A DNA stretch of 64,000 nucleotides from JAUILH01 sp965230535 (GTDB lineage: Bacteria > Bacteroidota > Bacteroidia > Flavobacteriales_D > JAUILH01), in contig OZ246009.1 of the NCBI GenBank assembly GCA_965230535.1, forward strand, positions 186,001-250,000, given 5' to 3'. The notes beneath the pieces were generated by a model, which saw only the letters and a list, made by a program, of their open reading frames with translations, was not told where the DNA came from and did no database searches. A program made the position numbers and the translations under genes. Positions 50,842-59,754 of the stretch are shown piece by piece (positions within the stretch are counted from its first letter, which is position 1; each line of letters starts with the position of its first letter).

Positions 50842-51258
50842 CTAAGACATTCGGTACTCACTTATTTCAAATAAGTGCCCGTCAGGATCTCTGAAAAAAC
50901 ATCTGGTTTCTGATCCATTTACAACCGGAGGTGTAATAAATTCGGCACCCCGATCTTTCAAAATGGCATAAGATTCCTCACAATTTTTTACTCTAATAGT
51001 AAAAGAATGACTCACTGAGTCCGGATTTTTCGGTGGCAAAAAATGAGTGTTTGGTTTGTCGTCTGTAGGTCCACCAGGCGTTACGAGCAGAACCCAACTA
51101 CCCAAAAATTCTAAAACCATAGAATCTCCACCATATTCTCGAAATATTTTGGCGCCTAATACGTCCTCATAAAAGACCTTGGATTTTGACATGTCTGAAA
51201 CCACCAGAATTGTGGTTAAGGCAGAGTCGACGAAAGGGTTGTTTTGTTGCTTATCCAT
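50842..51258 (-). CDS. VOC (glyoxalase/bleomycin-resistance-like) family protein
   Basis: 138 aa, one VOC domain made of two beta-alpha-beta-beta-beta halves: TTILVVSDMSKSKVFYEDVLGAKI near the start and the conserved ending CFFRDPDGHLFEISEY. Metal ligands of the glyoxalase type are likely (a Glu in the last strand), but the substrate cannot be named. Cytoplasmic. Convergent with sdhB. Confidence 0.9.
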   Translation of the reverse strand: MDKQQNNPFVDSALTTILVVSDMSKSKVFYEDVLGAKIFREYGGDSMVLEFLGSWVLLVTPGGPTDDKPNTHFLPPKNPDSVSHSFTIRVKNCEESYAILKDRGAEFITPPVVNGSETRCFFRDPDGHLFEISEYRMS

Positions 51259-51410
51259 GTTTAACTATTGTATACCAGACAATTTAGTTTTTATTTGTTT
51301 GAGCTGCAAAACGAATTTAATTAAGCTATGGTGAAAATATAATTACTTTTGTTCTGGTTGATGATTAGAAATGACATCAACCAAGACTGCATTAATCTAA
51401 CAACTAAGAC

Positions 51411-52460
51411 ATGTATACGCAAAGACGGTTCCCTTTTAGGGGTGTCCTGATATGGACAAAAAGAGAGAGCATTTTTTTCATATGTTATGCAACATTGGTA
51501 ACTGTTCTGTTTGAAGTATTGGATTTTAAATGGCTTCAGGTGCCTTTTACGCCAATTGGATTGGTCGGTACAGCAGTAGCCTTTTTAGTAGGTTTCCAGA
51601 ACAATGCTGCTTACGACAGAACCTGGGAAGCCAGAAAGATATGGGGAGGAATTGTGAATGCTTCCAGATCTTTAATTATTACTGTTAAAGATAGCTTCTA
51701 TATGCACAGAAGCGAGGGTAAGAAAGACGAAAGTGAAGCCCTGAGAACTGTTACAAACAGACACATTGCCTGGCTTACGGCTTTGAGATATGCTATGAGA
51801 ACTAAAAAGCCATGGGAATCATCCTATGAAAAGGATTATGGCGTACAAAAATTCAAGTACCATATTCCGGAATTTGAAACACCTTTGGAAGATGAGTTGA
51901 AACCTTACTTGTCTCAGGAAGAATATGACTATGTGATGACGCAAGGCAACAAACCTAATGCCATCATCAGCCTTCAGTCCAAGCATTTAAGACAGCTTAC
52001 TGACGAGAAGAAACTATGGGATTTCTCTTTATTGAGATTACAAGAGATTTTACAGGAACTAACTGCGCTTCAAGGTAAGTCGGAACGAATCAAGAACTTC
52101 CCTTACCCAAAGCAATATGCAAGTATGGGCTACCATTTTGTACACATCTTTATGTGGTTGTTACCCTTGGCTATCATTCCTGCGTTTGCATCTATGGGAT
52201 CAGATATCGGTAGCTCTGGAAGCTTTATCAGAGACTATTTCGTGTGGTTTAACATTCCGTTTACTGTAATTGTAATTTGGGTGTTTAATACCATGTTGAG
52301 AATTGGTTTGGTTGGAGAAAATCCATTCGAAGGCTCACCTAATGATGTGCCAATCTCTAATATTTCAAGAGGAATTACCAGAGATATTCTGCAGATCATT
52401 GATGAGGACCCTGAGAACATTCCGGAACCATTTGAGAATACCAATCATATTCAGATGTAG
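51411..52460 (+). CDS. bestrophin-family channel protein
   Basis: 349 aa. N-terminal MYTQRRFPFRGVLIWTKRES, then hydrophobic helices (about 22-60 and 235-305) and the conserved PFTPIGLVGTAVAFLVGFQNNAAYDRTWEARKIWGGIVNASRS segment of bacterial bestrophin homologues, pentameric anion or cation channels. Later GENPFEGSPNDVPISNISRGIT is also typical. Integral membrane. Ion selectivity cannot be inferred. Convergent with the AlkD-like gene; a -7-like box TACTTTTG lies at 51344-51351. Confidence 0.9.
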   Translation: MYTQRRFPFRGVLIWTKRESIFFICYATLVTVLFEVLDFKWLQVPFTPIGLVGTAVAFLVGFQNNAAYDRTWEARKIWGGIVNASRSLIITVKDSFYMHRSEGKKDESEALRTVTNRHIAWLTALRYAMRTKKPWESSYEKDYGVQKFKYHIPEFETPLEDELKPYLSQEEYDYVMTQGNKPNAIISLQSKHLRQLTDEKKLWDFSLLRLQEILQELTALQGKSERIKNFPYPKQYASMGYHFVHIFMWLLPLAIIPAFASMGSDIGSSGSFIRDYFVWFNIPFTVIVIWVFNTMLRIGLVGENPFEGSPNDVPISNISRGITRDILQIIDEDPENIPEPFENTNHIQM

Positions 52461-52466
52461 CCTGGC

Positions 52467-53177
52467 CTAAGATTTCTTAGCCGGCCGGTAAACGTCTCTC
52501 GGATAATCTGAGATTCTTACACCATCTTTCTGTAATTCTTTGATGGCATCTTTGGCAATCCATTGAGCTGCCTTACTGTCGAATGTCAGAATTTCTTCGG
52601 CCACTTCAATGGCGTGATGATTCAGGTCTATGTTGCGTTTGCCAATGTTTCTGAGTGCCCAATTCACGGCCTTTTTAACGTATAATCTTTCATCGGTAGA
52701 TGACTTTATGATAATGGGAAAGAAAGCTTCAAATTGTTCGTTTGGAGCTTTCTTATCTGCCATGCAGTAGGCCGCCATTATGGCAAAGGCTGCTCTTTTT
52801 TCAAACTCTTCGGTTCTCTGACTCCATTCATGGATTTTGGGAAGCGCAAATTTGCTTTTGGCAAACACACCCATGCAAAAACTGTCGCAAATCTCCCAGT
52901 TTTCAAAGGTCACGACCCATTTTTCCATCAGCTCATCTGTGAGGTCTTTGGGCTTAAACAGCTTGCTGCAAAGTAAACGGGCTTCATAAATCCCACTATC
53001 AAATAGTTCAATGGCCAGATCACTGTTCATACCAATGTCTTTGGCCATTATCTTAAGTTCCTTGTGGTAAATGCCAAGTGAATTGTTGGCTATTACTCCA
53101 AACTTCTGTTGTTTGAAACTCACCTTTTCCGGATCCTGAAGATCATAAAGCGCCTGAATAATTTCTTTGGAAGTCAT
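52467..53177 (-). CDS. DNA alkylation repair protein, AlkC/AlkD-like HEAT-repeat family
   Basis: 236 aa, all-helical with HEAT-like repeats. Matches the DNA alkylation repair family: DIGMNSDLAIELFDSGIYEARLLCSKLFKP, WVVTFENWEICDSFCMGVFAKS, ERLYVKKAVNWALRNIGKRN. Members are DNA glycosylases that remove N3/N7-alkylated bases. The catalytic Asp and aromatic residues cannot be placed with confidence. Cytoplasmic, a likely stress-response neighbour of oxyR. Confidence 0.88.
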   Translation of the reverse strand: MTSKEIIQALYDLQDPEKVSFKQQKFGVIANNSLGIYHKELKIMAKDIGMNSDLAIELFDSGIYEARLLCSKLFKPKDLTDELMEKWVVTFENWEICDSFCMGVFAKSKFALPKIHEWSQRTEEFEKRAAFAIMAAYCMADKKAPNEQFEAFFPIIIKSSTDERLYVKKAVNWALRNIGKRNIDLNHHAIEVAEEILTFDSKAAQWIAKDAIKELQKDGVRISDYPRDVYRPAKKS

Positions 53178-53197
53178 GCCATGAAGTTAGTTAATTC

Positions 53198-54112
53198 CTA
53201 ACGCCATTTTACCTTGATGAAGCGCTCATTTTTCTCAAATGATTCAGGAACAACGGATAGGATTTCTTTTCTCAGTGCCTGAATGAGCCCTTCTTTTACA
53301 AAACCTTTATGGACTACAAGACTGACTTCACGAATAGGTGTCGGATGCTCAAACTTCATGATTTTATCTTTGGACGCATTTTCGGTGGCCATCTCTGGAA
53401 TTAAAGTAAATCCACCGTAGTTGTCTACCATTTTCATAAGGGTTTCTATCGACCCGCTTTTAAAATTCATATGATTTCTTGAGGGGCTTGAATTACAAAT
53501 GTTCAGGGTTTGTTTACCAAAACAATGGCCGCTACTCATGAGCCAAAGGCCTTCCTTGTTTTCAACGTCAGCCTGTGCTACCGTCTTTTGATTGTCTTCA
53601 TGATCGCCGTAATAAACAAAAGGCTCGTTGTACATAGGGATTTCCCTCAGCTTATCTTCTTTCAGAGGTGTGGCCAGAATACCAACGTCTATCTGGTTCT
53701 TGTGGATGGCTTTAATGATGCCATCTGACTGCATGGTTTCAATGTGCAGCAATGTACCCGGATAGTTCTGAGCAAAGCTGCCCATGAATTTCGGGACAAT
53801 GTAAGGCGCTATGGTTGGAATGATTCCCAATCTGAAAGTGCCCTTAATGCTGTCTCGTTCATTATTGACCATTTCCTTGAGTTGTTCAACCTCCGTCATA
53901 ATACTTCTGGCTTTGGCAATAATCAATTCGCCCATTTCTGTGGCTTTTAGCGGCGATTGACTCCTGTCGAAAATCTGAAAGCCAATCTCATCCTCCAGTT
54001 TTTGAAGTTGCTGAGTGATGGTAGGTTGTGTCACAAAGCACTGCTGAGACGCTTTTACGAAATTCTTGTGGTTGTCCAGAGCAATCACATAATCGAGCTG
54101 CTGTAATGTCAT
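53198..54112 (-). CDS. oxyR: LysR-family peroxide sensor OxyR
   Basis: 304 aa. LysR HTH at about 1-60 (LQQLDYVIALDNHKNFVKASQQCFVTQPTITQQLQKLE) and a periplasmic-binding-protein-like sensor domain. The redox pair of OxyR is present: C197 in SSGHCFGKQTLNIC and C206, the same 9-residue spacing as E. coli C199-C208. Peroxide oxidises the pair and OxyR activates transcription. Divergent from dps-catalase across a 106-bp region (to the dps ATG) with LysR-type boxes, so it probably controls that operon. Confidence 0.92.
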   Translation of the reverse strand: MTLQQLDYVIALDNHKNFVKASQQCFVTQPTITQQLQKLEDEIGFQIFDRSQSPLKATEMGELIIAKARSIMTEVEQLKEMVNNERDSIKGTFRLGIIPTIAPYIVPKFMGSFAQNYPGTLLHIETMQSDGIIKAIHKNQIDVGILATPLKEDKLREIPMYNEPFVYYGDHEDNQKTVAQADVENKEGLWLMSSGHCFGKQTLNICNSSPSRNHMNFKSGSIETLMKMVDNYGGFTLIPEMATENASKDKIMKFEHPTPIREVSLVVHKGFVKEGLIQALRKEILSVVPESFEKNERFIKVKWR

Positions 54113-54121
54113 GCTATAAAT

Positions 54122-54153
54122 ATAGGTAAAACTTATAATTGTATAGAAATTAT
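54122..54153. promoter_or_regulatory. candidate OxyR binding region between oxyR and dps
   Basis: ATAGGTAAAACTTAT (54122-54136) fits the OxyR half-site ATAGntnnnanCTAT with one change, and is followed by ATAATT-N7-AATTAT (54135-54153), a perfect LysR-type inverted repeat. Both lie just upstream of the -33 element of the dps promoter, the place for an activator. Confidence 0.65.
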
Positions 54154-54156
54154 TGA

Positions 54157-54188
54157 TTTGACTTATGGCTGAATGCGCCTCATCTTTG
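54157..54188 (+). promoter_or_regulatory. promoter of dps-catalase operon
   Basis: TTTG (54157-54160), 20 bases, CATCTTTG (54181-54188, one change from TAnnTTTG). Because it lies downstream of the alternative ATG at 54165, it supports the dps start at 54219. Confidence 0.65.
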
Positions 54189-54218
54189 TTCCAACAAAAA
54201 GATTTAAAAGCAGAAAAG

Positions 54219-54683
54219 ATGAACAGAATAGGATTGAACCAACAGAAAACAGAATTATTGGTAGAGCAGTTAAACGACTTACTGGCTAACTACCAGATTT
54301 ATTACATGAATGTGAGAGGATTTCACTGGAATATCAAAGGAGATAAATTCTTTGAATTGCATGTCAAATTCGAGGAATTGTACAACGATTTGTTGTTAAA
54401 AGTGGATGAACTGGCTGAGCGCGTCCTGACTTTGGGCGGCCAGCCGGTACACGCTTACTCGGATTACCTGAAGACTTCAGAGATTAAGGAGGCCATTAAC
54501 TACACAGGTGCCAGTGAGACTGTAAACTCTGTGCTCGACAGTTTCGAGATTCTATTGAAGAAGCAAAGAAATGTAATGGAACTGAGTGGTGATTCCGGAG
54601 ACGAAGGAACCAGTGCATTGATGAGTGATTACATCAGAGAACAGGAGAAACTGGTATGGATGTATGGTGCTTTTTTGGGATAA
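54219..54683 (+). CDS. dps: Dps-family ferritin-like DNA-protection protein
   Basis: 154 aa from the ATG at 54219 (a longer frame starts at 54165, but the promoter lies inside that extension). Four-helix ferritin-like fold with the Dps ferroxidase ligands: His in GFHWNIKGD and Asp/Glu in HVKFEELYNDLLLKVDELAERV. Stores iron using H2O2 as oxidant and so limits Fenton chemistry; it may also bind DNA. 20 bases before the catalase gene and probably in one operon with it under OxyR. Confidence 0.93.
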   Translation: MNRIGLNQQKTELLVEQLNDLLANYQIYYMNVRGFHWNIKGDKFFELHVKFEELYNDLLLKVDELAERVLTLGGQPVHAYSDYLKTSEIKEAINYTGASETVNSVLDSFEILLKKQRNVMELSGDSGDEGTSALMSDYIREQEKLVWMYGAFLG

Positions 54684-54703
54684 ACAGATAAAACAAAATC
54701 AAG

Positions 54704-56146
54704 ATGAAGACGAGATTAACTACTGAAAACGGTGCTCCAATTGGAGACGATAATAACAGCGTTACCGCAGGAAAGAATGGACCTTTGACATTTGATAACT
54801 GGCAGCTTATGGAAAAGCTGGCCCATTTCAACAGAGAGCGAATATCAGAGCGTGTGGTACATGCAAGAGGTTATGGCGCCTATGGCATATTTAAGTTGAG
54901 CAAAGATTTGTCTGACTATACAGTGGCTAAGTTCCTTCAGGGAGTGGGTAAGGAAACGGAAGTCTTTGCACGTTTTTCCACTGTAGCTGGTGGTCAGGAT
55001 TCCGGAGATTATGTGCGTGATGTAAGGGGTTTTGCATTGAAATTCTACACCGAAGAAGGAAACTGGGATATGGTGGGCAATAACACACCCGTGTTCTTCC
55101 TCCGAGATCCTCAGAAATTTCCCGATTTTGTGCACTCTCAGAAGAAGCATCCACAAACCAATTTACCCAACCCGGCGGCTCATTTCGAATTTTGGGCAAA
55201 CAATCCACAATCTTTGCATCAAATCACGATTCTTATGTCGGACAGAGGCATTCCGGCTTCACTAAGGCACATGAATGGCTACAGTTCGCATACCCTGAGC
55301 CTTTGGAATAGTGAACAAGAGCGTTATTGGGTGAAATGGCATTTCAAAACCAATCAGGGCATTAGGACTCTGACCGAAGATGAGGCAAAAGAACTGCCCG
55401 TTCATGGTATGCAGCAGGATTTGGTGGAAGCCATTGATAAAGGAGATTTCCCAAGTTGGTCGGTAAAACTGCAAATCATGCCCGAAAAAGATGCGGAAAC
55501 TTACGGCATTAATCCTTTTGATCTGACCAAGGTTTGGCCTCATGAAGATTATCCTCTTATTGAAATTGGAGAGTTAACACTGAACAGAAATGTAGAGAAT
55601 TATTTCAACGAAACGGAACAGGTTACTTTTACGCCAGCCAATCTGGTGCCTGGTACGGGAGCGTCTCCGGATAAGATGTTGCAGGCACGCTTATTTGCTT
55701 ACGGAGATGCACACAGATATAGAGTCGGGGCTAACCACAATCAGCTTCCTGTGAATTCAGCAAAATGTCCGGTTCACAATTACCAGCAAGACGGACAAAT
55801 GAATGGCGGTTGTCCGTTTCATGGTGGAAGTTCTGCTCCCGACAAAAAAGTTAATTTCTATCCCAACAAGCAAACGGGAACGCCAGAACCGGATCCGTCG
55901 GTTAAAGAGCCACCTTTGAATTTGTCGGATGCCGTTGTGAACAGATACGATACTTCAGACGATGACAATTATTCTCAGGCCGGAGACTTATTCCGATTGA
56001 TGAATGATGACCAAAAGGCGCAATTGATATCCAACATTGTGGGCGGACTGTCTCATGCGGAAAAAGACGTACAACTTAAGATGATCGAGCAGTTTAAGAA
56101 AGCGGATGCGGACTACGGCAGATTGGTTGAACAAAGTTTGAGTTAG
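54704..56146 (+). CDS. katA: haem catalase (small-subunit type)
   Basis: 480 aa, the length of clade-3 monofunctional catalases. Catalytic H53 in ERVVHARGYGAYG, N126 in DMVGNNTPVFF, and haem ligand Tyr in RLFAYGDAHRYRVGANHNQLPVN. Breaks H2O2 down to water and oxygen. No signal peptide, so cytoplasmic. Second gene of the dps operon; a hairpin terminator follows. Confidence 0.97.
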   Translation: MKTRLTTENGAPIGDDNNSVTAGKNGPLTFDNWQLMEKLAHFNRERISERVVHARGYGAYGIFKLSKDLSDYTVAKFLQGVGKETEVFARFSTVAGGQDSGDYVRDVRGFALKFYTEEGNWDMVGNNTPVFFLRDPQKFPDFVHSQKKHPQTNLPNPAAHFEFWANNPQSLHQITILMSDRGIPASLRHMNGYSSHTLSLWNSEQERYWVKWHFKTNQGIRTLTEDEAKELPVHGMQQDLVEAIDKGDFPSWSVKLQIMPEKDAETYGINPFDLTKVWPHEDYPLIEIGELTLNRNVENYFNETEQVTFTPANLVPGTGASPDKMLQARLFAYGDAHRYRVGANHNQLPVNSAKCPVHNYQQDGQMNGGCPFHGGSSAPDKKVNFYPNKQTGTPEPDPSVKEPPLNLSDAVVNRYDTSDDDNYSQAGDLFRLMNDDQKAQLISNIVGGLSHAEKDVQLKMIEQFKKADADYGRLVEQSLS

Positions 56147-56171
56147 CCATATTTTCTGCTTATTGGTTGAC

Positions 56172-56193
56172 AAAGGGCGCGTTAGCGCCCTTT
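56172..56193. terminator. hairpin terminator between katA and an AraC-type gene
   Basis: AAAGGGCGC (56172-56180), loop GTTA, GCGCCCTTT (56185-56193), perfect 9-bp stem. The T-tract is short; the AAA/TTT ends allow use in both directions for the convergent genes. Confidence 0.75.
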
Positions 56194-56211
56194 ACTATTT
56201 CCAACGATCTT

Positions 56212-57129
56212 CTACTTCACCGGAATGTAAAAATCCACGATGGCCTTTTTCTCCGGGTGCTCATTAAAATTGTTGTGGTAAATCTCAAACGAATCGCGGT
56301 CAGCTCTTTCGTAACCGTTTTCGTTCATCCAGAGATAGAGACTGGTCCAGGAAGTATCAAAATCCTCCAGTTTAATCTCAAAACTACCCACAATGTATTT
56401 TCCGGCAGCCATTTCAGAGAAAGCAATTTCGCCTTCATTTGAAGACCCTGGCTCATTGAGAATAAAGCAAGCACTCAGTCTGGCTTTTTCTTCTGCGGTG
56501 ACCTTTAAACTGTCATGATAAATGGTCATCAATTTGGCATTTGATCCCATTAGTCCTTTGGGAATGGCCCATGACATGAGTTTTTGAAAAGCGTCTGGCA
56601 GTTCCTGAGATCCTAGGCATGAAATATAGGCGTAGTGTAGTTTAGGCTGGTTTTTGACTTCAATTGTTGCATTCATTTTTATCCATTGTTTTAGATTGTT
56701 AATGATGCAAACGTATTTATCCAGATCAGGATAATCTTGTCCATTCTTGCTATTCAGCTGCCGGATTTTGGTAAACTTATTCGGGTTTTGCTTTTTAAAT
56801 TCCGTAGGACTCACGCCATAGTACTTTTTAAAAGCCTTGGTAAATGCAGAGTTGTCGCTGAAACCGTAAGCATGAGAAATTTTGGAGATGCTCACCGTTT
56901 TGTGCAGAATCTCACTGGCCGATTTCTCAATTCGTCGTCTGGTCACAAACTCATTCAAAGTCTCACCCGTCATCGCCTTAAAAATCCTGTGAAAATGAAA
57001 GGGTGAAAAGAAAGCCACTTCAGCAACCCGGTTTAAAGACAAATCTGCCTCCAGATTACTATCTATAAACCTAAATACCCGACTGATTCGGGTTTTGTAG
57101 TCTTCCTGGATGTTGTTTTGTGGTGCCAC
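56212..57129 (-). CDS. AraC-type regulator with GyrI-like ligand domain
   Basis: 305 aa from a GTG start (no ATG occurs before residue about 53). N-terminal AraC HTH pair (about 10-110: LSLNRVAEVAFFSPFHFHRIFKAMTGE, VSISKISHAYGFSDNSAFTKAFKKYYGVSP). C-terminal GyrI-like (SOUL/GyrI) effector domain (about 150-305: EVKNQPKLHYAYISCLG... AAGKYIVGSFEI... DFYIPVK), as in SbmC/Rob-type regulators, which bind small amphipathic molecules. Convergent with the catalase gene. Confidence 0.9.
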   Translation of the reverse strand: MAPQNNIQEDYKTRISRVFRFIDSNLEADLSLNRVAEVAFFSPFHFHRIFKAMTGETLNEFVTRRRIEKSASEILHKTVSISKISHAYGFSDNSAFTKAFKKYYGVSPTEFKKQNPNKFTKIRQLNSKNGQDYPDLDKYVCIINNLKQWIKMNATIEVKNQPKLHYAYISCLGSQELPDAFQKLMSWAIPKGLMGSNAKLMTIYHDSLKVTAEEKARLSACFILNEPGSSNEGEIAFSEMAAGKYIVGSFEIKLEDFDTSWTSLYLWMNENGYERADRDSFEIYHNNFNEHPEKKAIVDFYIPVK

Positions 57130-57168
57130 TATATTGGGTTAAATATAGGGGAAAGGTTGGATCAGAGA

Positions 57169-57699
57169 CTATTTTTTCAATTTCCCCAACGCCCACTTCC
57201 AAATCACGCCCACTTCCGGATCGTGAAGGTCTTCTGTTTTTTCAAAGCCACATTTTTGCAAGACCCTGGTTGAAGGGTTTTCCTGCCCCAATGTATGTGC
57301 AATGATGGTTTTGACCCTTTCGTCTTTGAAAGCATTCTCTATTAGTCCCATGGCCATTTCGGTGGCCAACCCACGATTGCGATAGGCAGGCGCTATTTCG
57401 TATCCAAATTCAACTGTTCCGTCCAATGGTTTGCCTTTGTAGCCGCCACTGCCAATTAATTGGTTGTCTTGTTTGTGAATTGGAAAGTAGGTCCACCAAC
57501 CGGCTTCTTCCTCGTTTTCGGCAAGTTTATCATGAGAATATTGCAATGCACCTACACCAAATTCCGTCCAACCATCCTGAACTCTGGCATTGATTTTTAT
57601 ACTCAGAGTTTCATTTCCCTCAATGGCGGATTTCAAGATTTCCGGATCGCATGGGATGAGCTTCAGATTGCTTGTTTCTATTGACATGCTTTCATCCAT
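57169..57699 (-). CDS. GNAT-family N-acetyltransferase (RimJ/RimL-like)
   Basis: 176 aa from the ATG at 57699; the ATG at 57687 (MSIETSNLKL) is an alternative. RimJ/RimL-type GNAT with the acetyl-CoA region in FGYEIAPAYRNRGLATEMAMGLIENAF and the final VLQKCGFEKTEDL. Transfers acetyl groups to an unknown amine, possibly a protein N-terminus. It overlaps the end of the upstream serine-hydrolase fusion gene by 22 (or 10) bases, so they are in one operon. Confidence 0.9.
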   Translation of the reverse strand: MDESMSIETSNLKLIPCDPEILKSAIEGNETLSIKINARVQDGWTEFGVGALQYSHDKLAENEEEAGWWTYFPIHKQDNQLIGSGGYKGKPLDGTVEFGYEIAPAYRNRGLATEMAMGLIENAFKDERVKTIIAHTLGQENPSTRVLQKCGFEKTEDLHDPEVGVIWKWALGKLKK

Positions 57700-59696
57700 T
57701 TGACCAATTCATGCATATCGGCAATAGACCAACTATGTGGATGTCGCTCACCATTTGATCGATAACCTTTGTTTTCGGTTTGAATCAGTTCAATTTTCTG
57801 CCAGTTTTCTGATTTCAGGTCTTTGACTACTTCCTGAATGACATAGGCATTCGTGTTTTCAAATGCCGTTTGTCTGTTTTCTTTCCACCAATCAGCATCT
57901 GGTTCTGTGTAGAAGCGTAGCGGACAATCTTTTAAATGCGGTACACTTGTGTAATCGTTTTTGTAAACAAAAGGAGATACTGTCTGAATGTTTGCCAGTA
58001 AAGAATCTTTTGTAAACGCTTCTTCAAAATAATTGATGATCCATTTGGGTTCTGCCAGCCGCTCTTCATCAAAGTCTGGATTCGAAACATCCGTTAAAGC
58101 ACTCTGATAAAGGGCATACAAATCAATAGGGGAGTCAATAACAAAAACACCTTTTGGCGCTATAGCTTTGTTATTTTGATACAGGTAATTTGAAAGTGTC
58201 AGCGCCATGTTTCCGCCAAGAGACATTCCGCCAATAAAAGTATTGCCCGATTCAATGTGATGTTTGGTCAGAATCTCTTCTAATTTTTCAGATAGATTCC
58301 TGGTAGTCGTGTCATCAACCCACAGGTGACTATTAAAGTTCATCATTAAAACCGACACATTATTTGCGTTGGCAAGGTTAACAATGTCAAACTCTTGTTT
58401 GGTATAGCTGGCATCTGTTCCGCCTCCGGGATATAAGATTAAAGTTGCTTTGGATTCTTTTGCTTTGTAAAGTGTGTAGTCTTTATCTATTATGACATCT
58501 TCCTGGTGCAATTGGCTTGACAAATCATCCGTAAAGGCATTCAGGGTACTTCTTATGGCTTTCATCTTTCCATTTCGTTCTAATACACACACGGAAATAG
58601 AGGCGTCTAATTTTGGAATGTAAAAGGTCATGGTTCCCCAGAATCCACCGTGACCAAAACTTCTAAACCCTTTTACGCGTGCATCAGCAACACCGAGTCG
58701 ATAGGTTTTAGGGGTTCCGTCGGTTGTAGGCACATCTGTGGTGATCAAATTTAAAACGGTTTCATCTTCAATAATATGTCCATTGAAGAGGTGATATGAG
58801 AATTGCGCCAACTCTTTCATGGTGGTAGCTATGCCTCCGCCTCCATACAAATCCCAGGAAATGTCGTGCTCATATGAGTCCCAGTCAACGTCAATTTTAT
58901 AGTTTCCCCATCCTTTTTCATTCCAATATTGATGAACGAGTTCTTTGGTGCCATTTGGCTTGTCCTCCAGCGTTGGAAACCACGTATTCTTCAAATCCAA
59001 TTGTTCGTACCTGAGCAGGTCTCCCATAGATTCGTAAAAGGGTTTTTGAGTATGCTGTTCTATGATTTCGGTAGCAAGCAAATAGTTGACATCAGCATAT
59101 TGGAACAATTCCTGAGGTTCTCCAAGTGGATTGCCTACTTCTGTTGCCAGCTTCAACTGCTCATCTCTGGTCCATCTGTATTGGTGGTCATCATCAATCC
59201 GTTTGAAATAGTCGTCATCTACATAATCCGCTATTCCACTGGTATGAGACAAAAGATGCTTGATTTTAATTTGGTCAAATTCATAACCATCATTCTGGAA
59301 TAGTGTGATGGTTTTTTCTGTGAGGTGTTTACCAATTGGATCTTCAATGTTCAATTTGCCTTCCTCTTGTAGTCTTAGAATGGCTGCTGAAACATAGGTT
59401 TTGATAGAACTGGCGATTAAAGCAGGTTGATCCGGTAGCAGTTGGGTTTTGTTCTCTTTATCAGAATAGCCAACACTTCCACTCCAGGAGATTCCATTTT
59501 CCGGAGATTCCACATGAACCATGATACCAATTGATTCAGGGTATAACTGATAAATAGAATCCAGAATGGTTTGGAAATTTCCCGTATCAGTATTGTCTGT
59601 TGGTTCCGTCTTAGCCGGATCAGTTTGCTTTGTTTCACTGGTTTTATTACAACTTAAGGCAGTAATGCAAATAAATAACAGTAGTATCCTTGTCAT
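57678..59696 (-). CDS. lipoprotein fusing a beta-lactamase-fold serine hydrolase to an alpha/beta hydrolase
   Basis: 672 aa. Lipoprotein signal ending at C16 (LSC), Thr/Lys/Asp-rich linker (17-40). Residues of about 45-400 are a class C beta-lactamase/PBP4*-like domain: SxxK as S96-S-I-K99, YxN as YAD (VNYLL following), and HGG in GHGGFWG. Residues of about 410-672 are an alpha/beta hydrolase with nucleophile in GGMSLGGNMA and a late His. Both halves have intact-looking active sites. Such two-hydrolase fusions are unusual; substrate unknown, acting in the periplasm or on the outer membrane. Co-transcribed with the GNAT gene. Confidence 0.88.
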   Translation of the reverse strand: MTRILLLFICITALSCNKTSETKQTDPAKTEPTDNTDTGNFQTILDSIYQLYPESIGIMVHVESPENGISWSGSVGYSDKENKTQLLPDQPALIASSIKTYVSAAILRLQEEGKLNIEDPIGKHLTEKTITLFQNDGYEFDQIKIKHLLSHTSGIADYVDDDYFKRIDDDHQYRWTRDEQLKLATEVGNPLGEPQELFQYADVNYLLATEIIEQHTQKPFYESMGDLLRYEQLDLKNTWFPTLEDKPNGTKELVHQYWNEKGWGNYKIDVDWDSYEHDISWDLYGGGGIATTMKELAQFSYHLFNGHIIEDETVLNLITTDVPTTDGTPKTYRLGVADARVKGFRSFGHGGFWGTMTFYIPKLDASISVCVLERNGKMKAIRSTLNAFTDDLSSQLHQEDVIIDKDYTLYKAKESKATLILYPGGGTDASYTKQEFDIVNLANANNVSVLMMNFNSHLWVDDTTTRNLSEKLEEILTKHHIESGNTFIGGMSLGGNMALTLSNYLYQNNKAIAPKGVFVIDSPIDLYALYQSALTDVSNPDFDEERLAEPKWIINYFEEAFTKDSLLANIQTVSPFVYKNDYTSVPHLKDCPLRFYTEPDADWWKENRQTAFENTNAYVIQEVVKDLKSENWQKIELIQTENKGYRSNGERHPHSWSIADMHELVKWMKACQ

Positions 59697-59754
59697 GTTT
59701 TGATGTTATTGATATGTGAAAAATACAAATCTGTTTGATTCGTGAGCTGTTTTC

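Noticed and set aside
54165..54218. Dps start at the ATG at 54165
   Set aside because: The promoter (54157-54188) lies within it, and the 154-aa form from 54219 matches normal Dps length.
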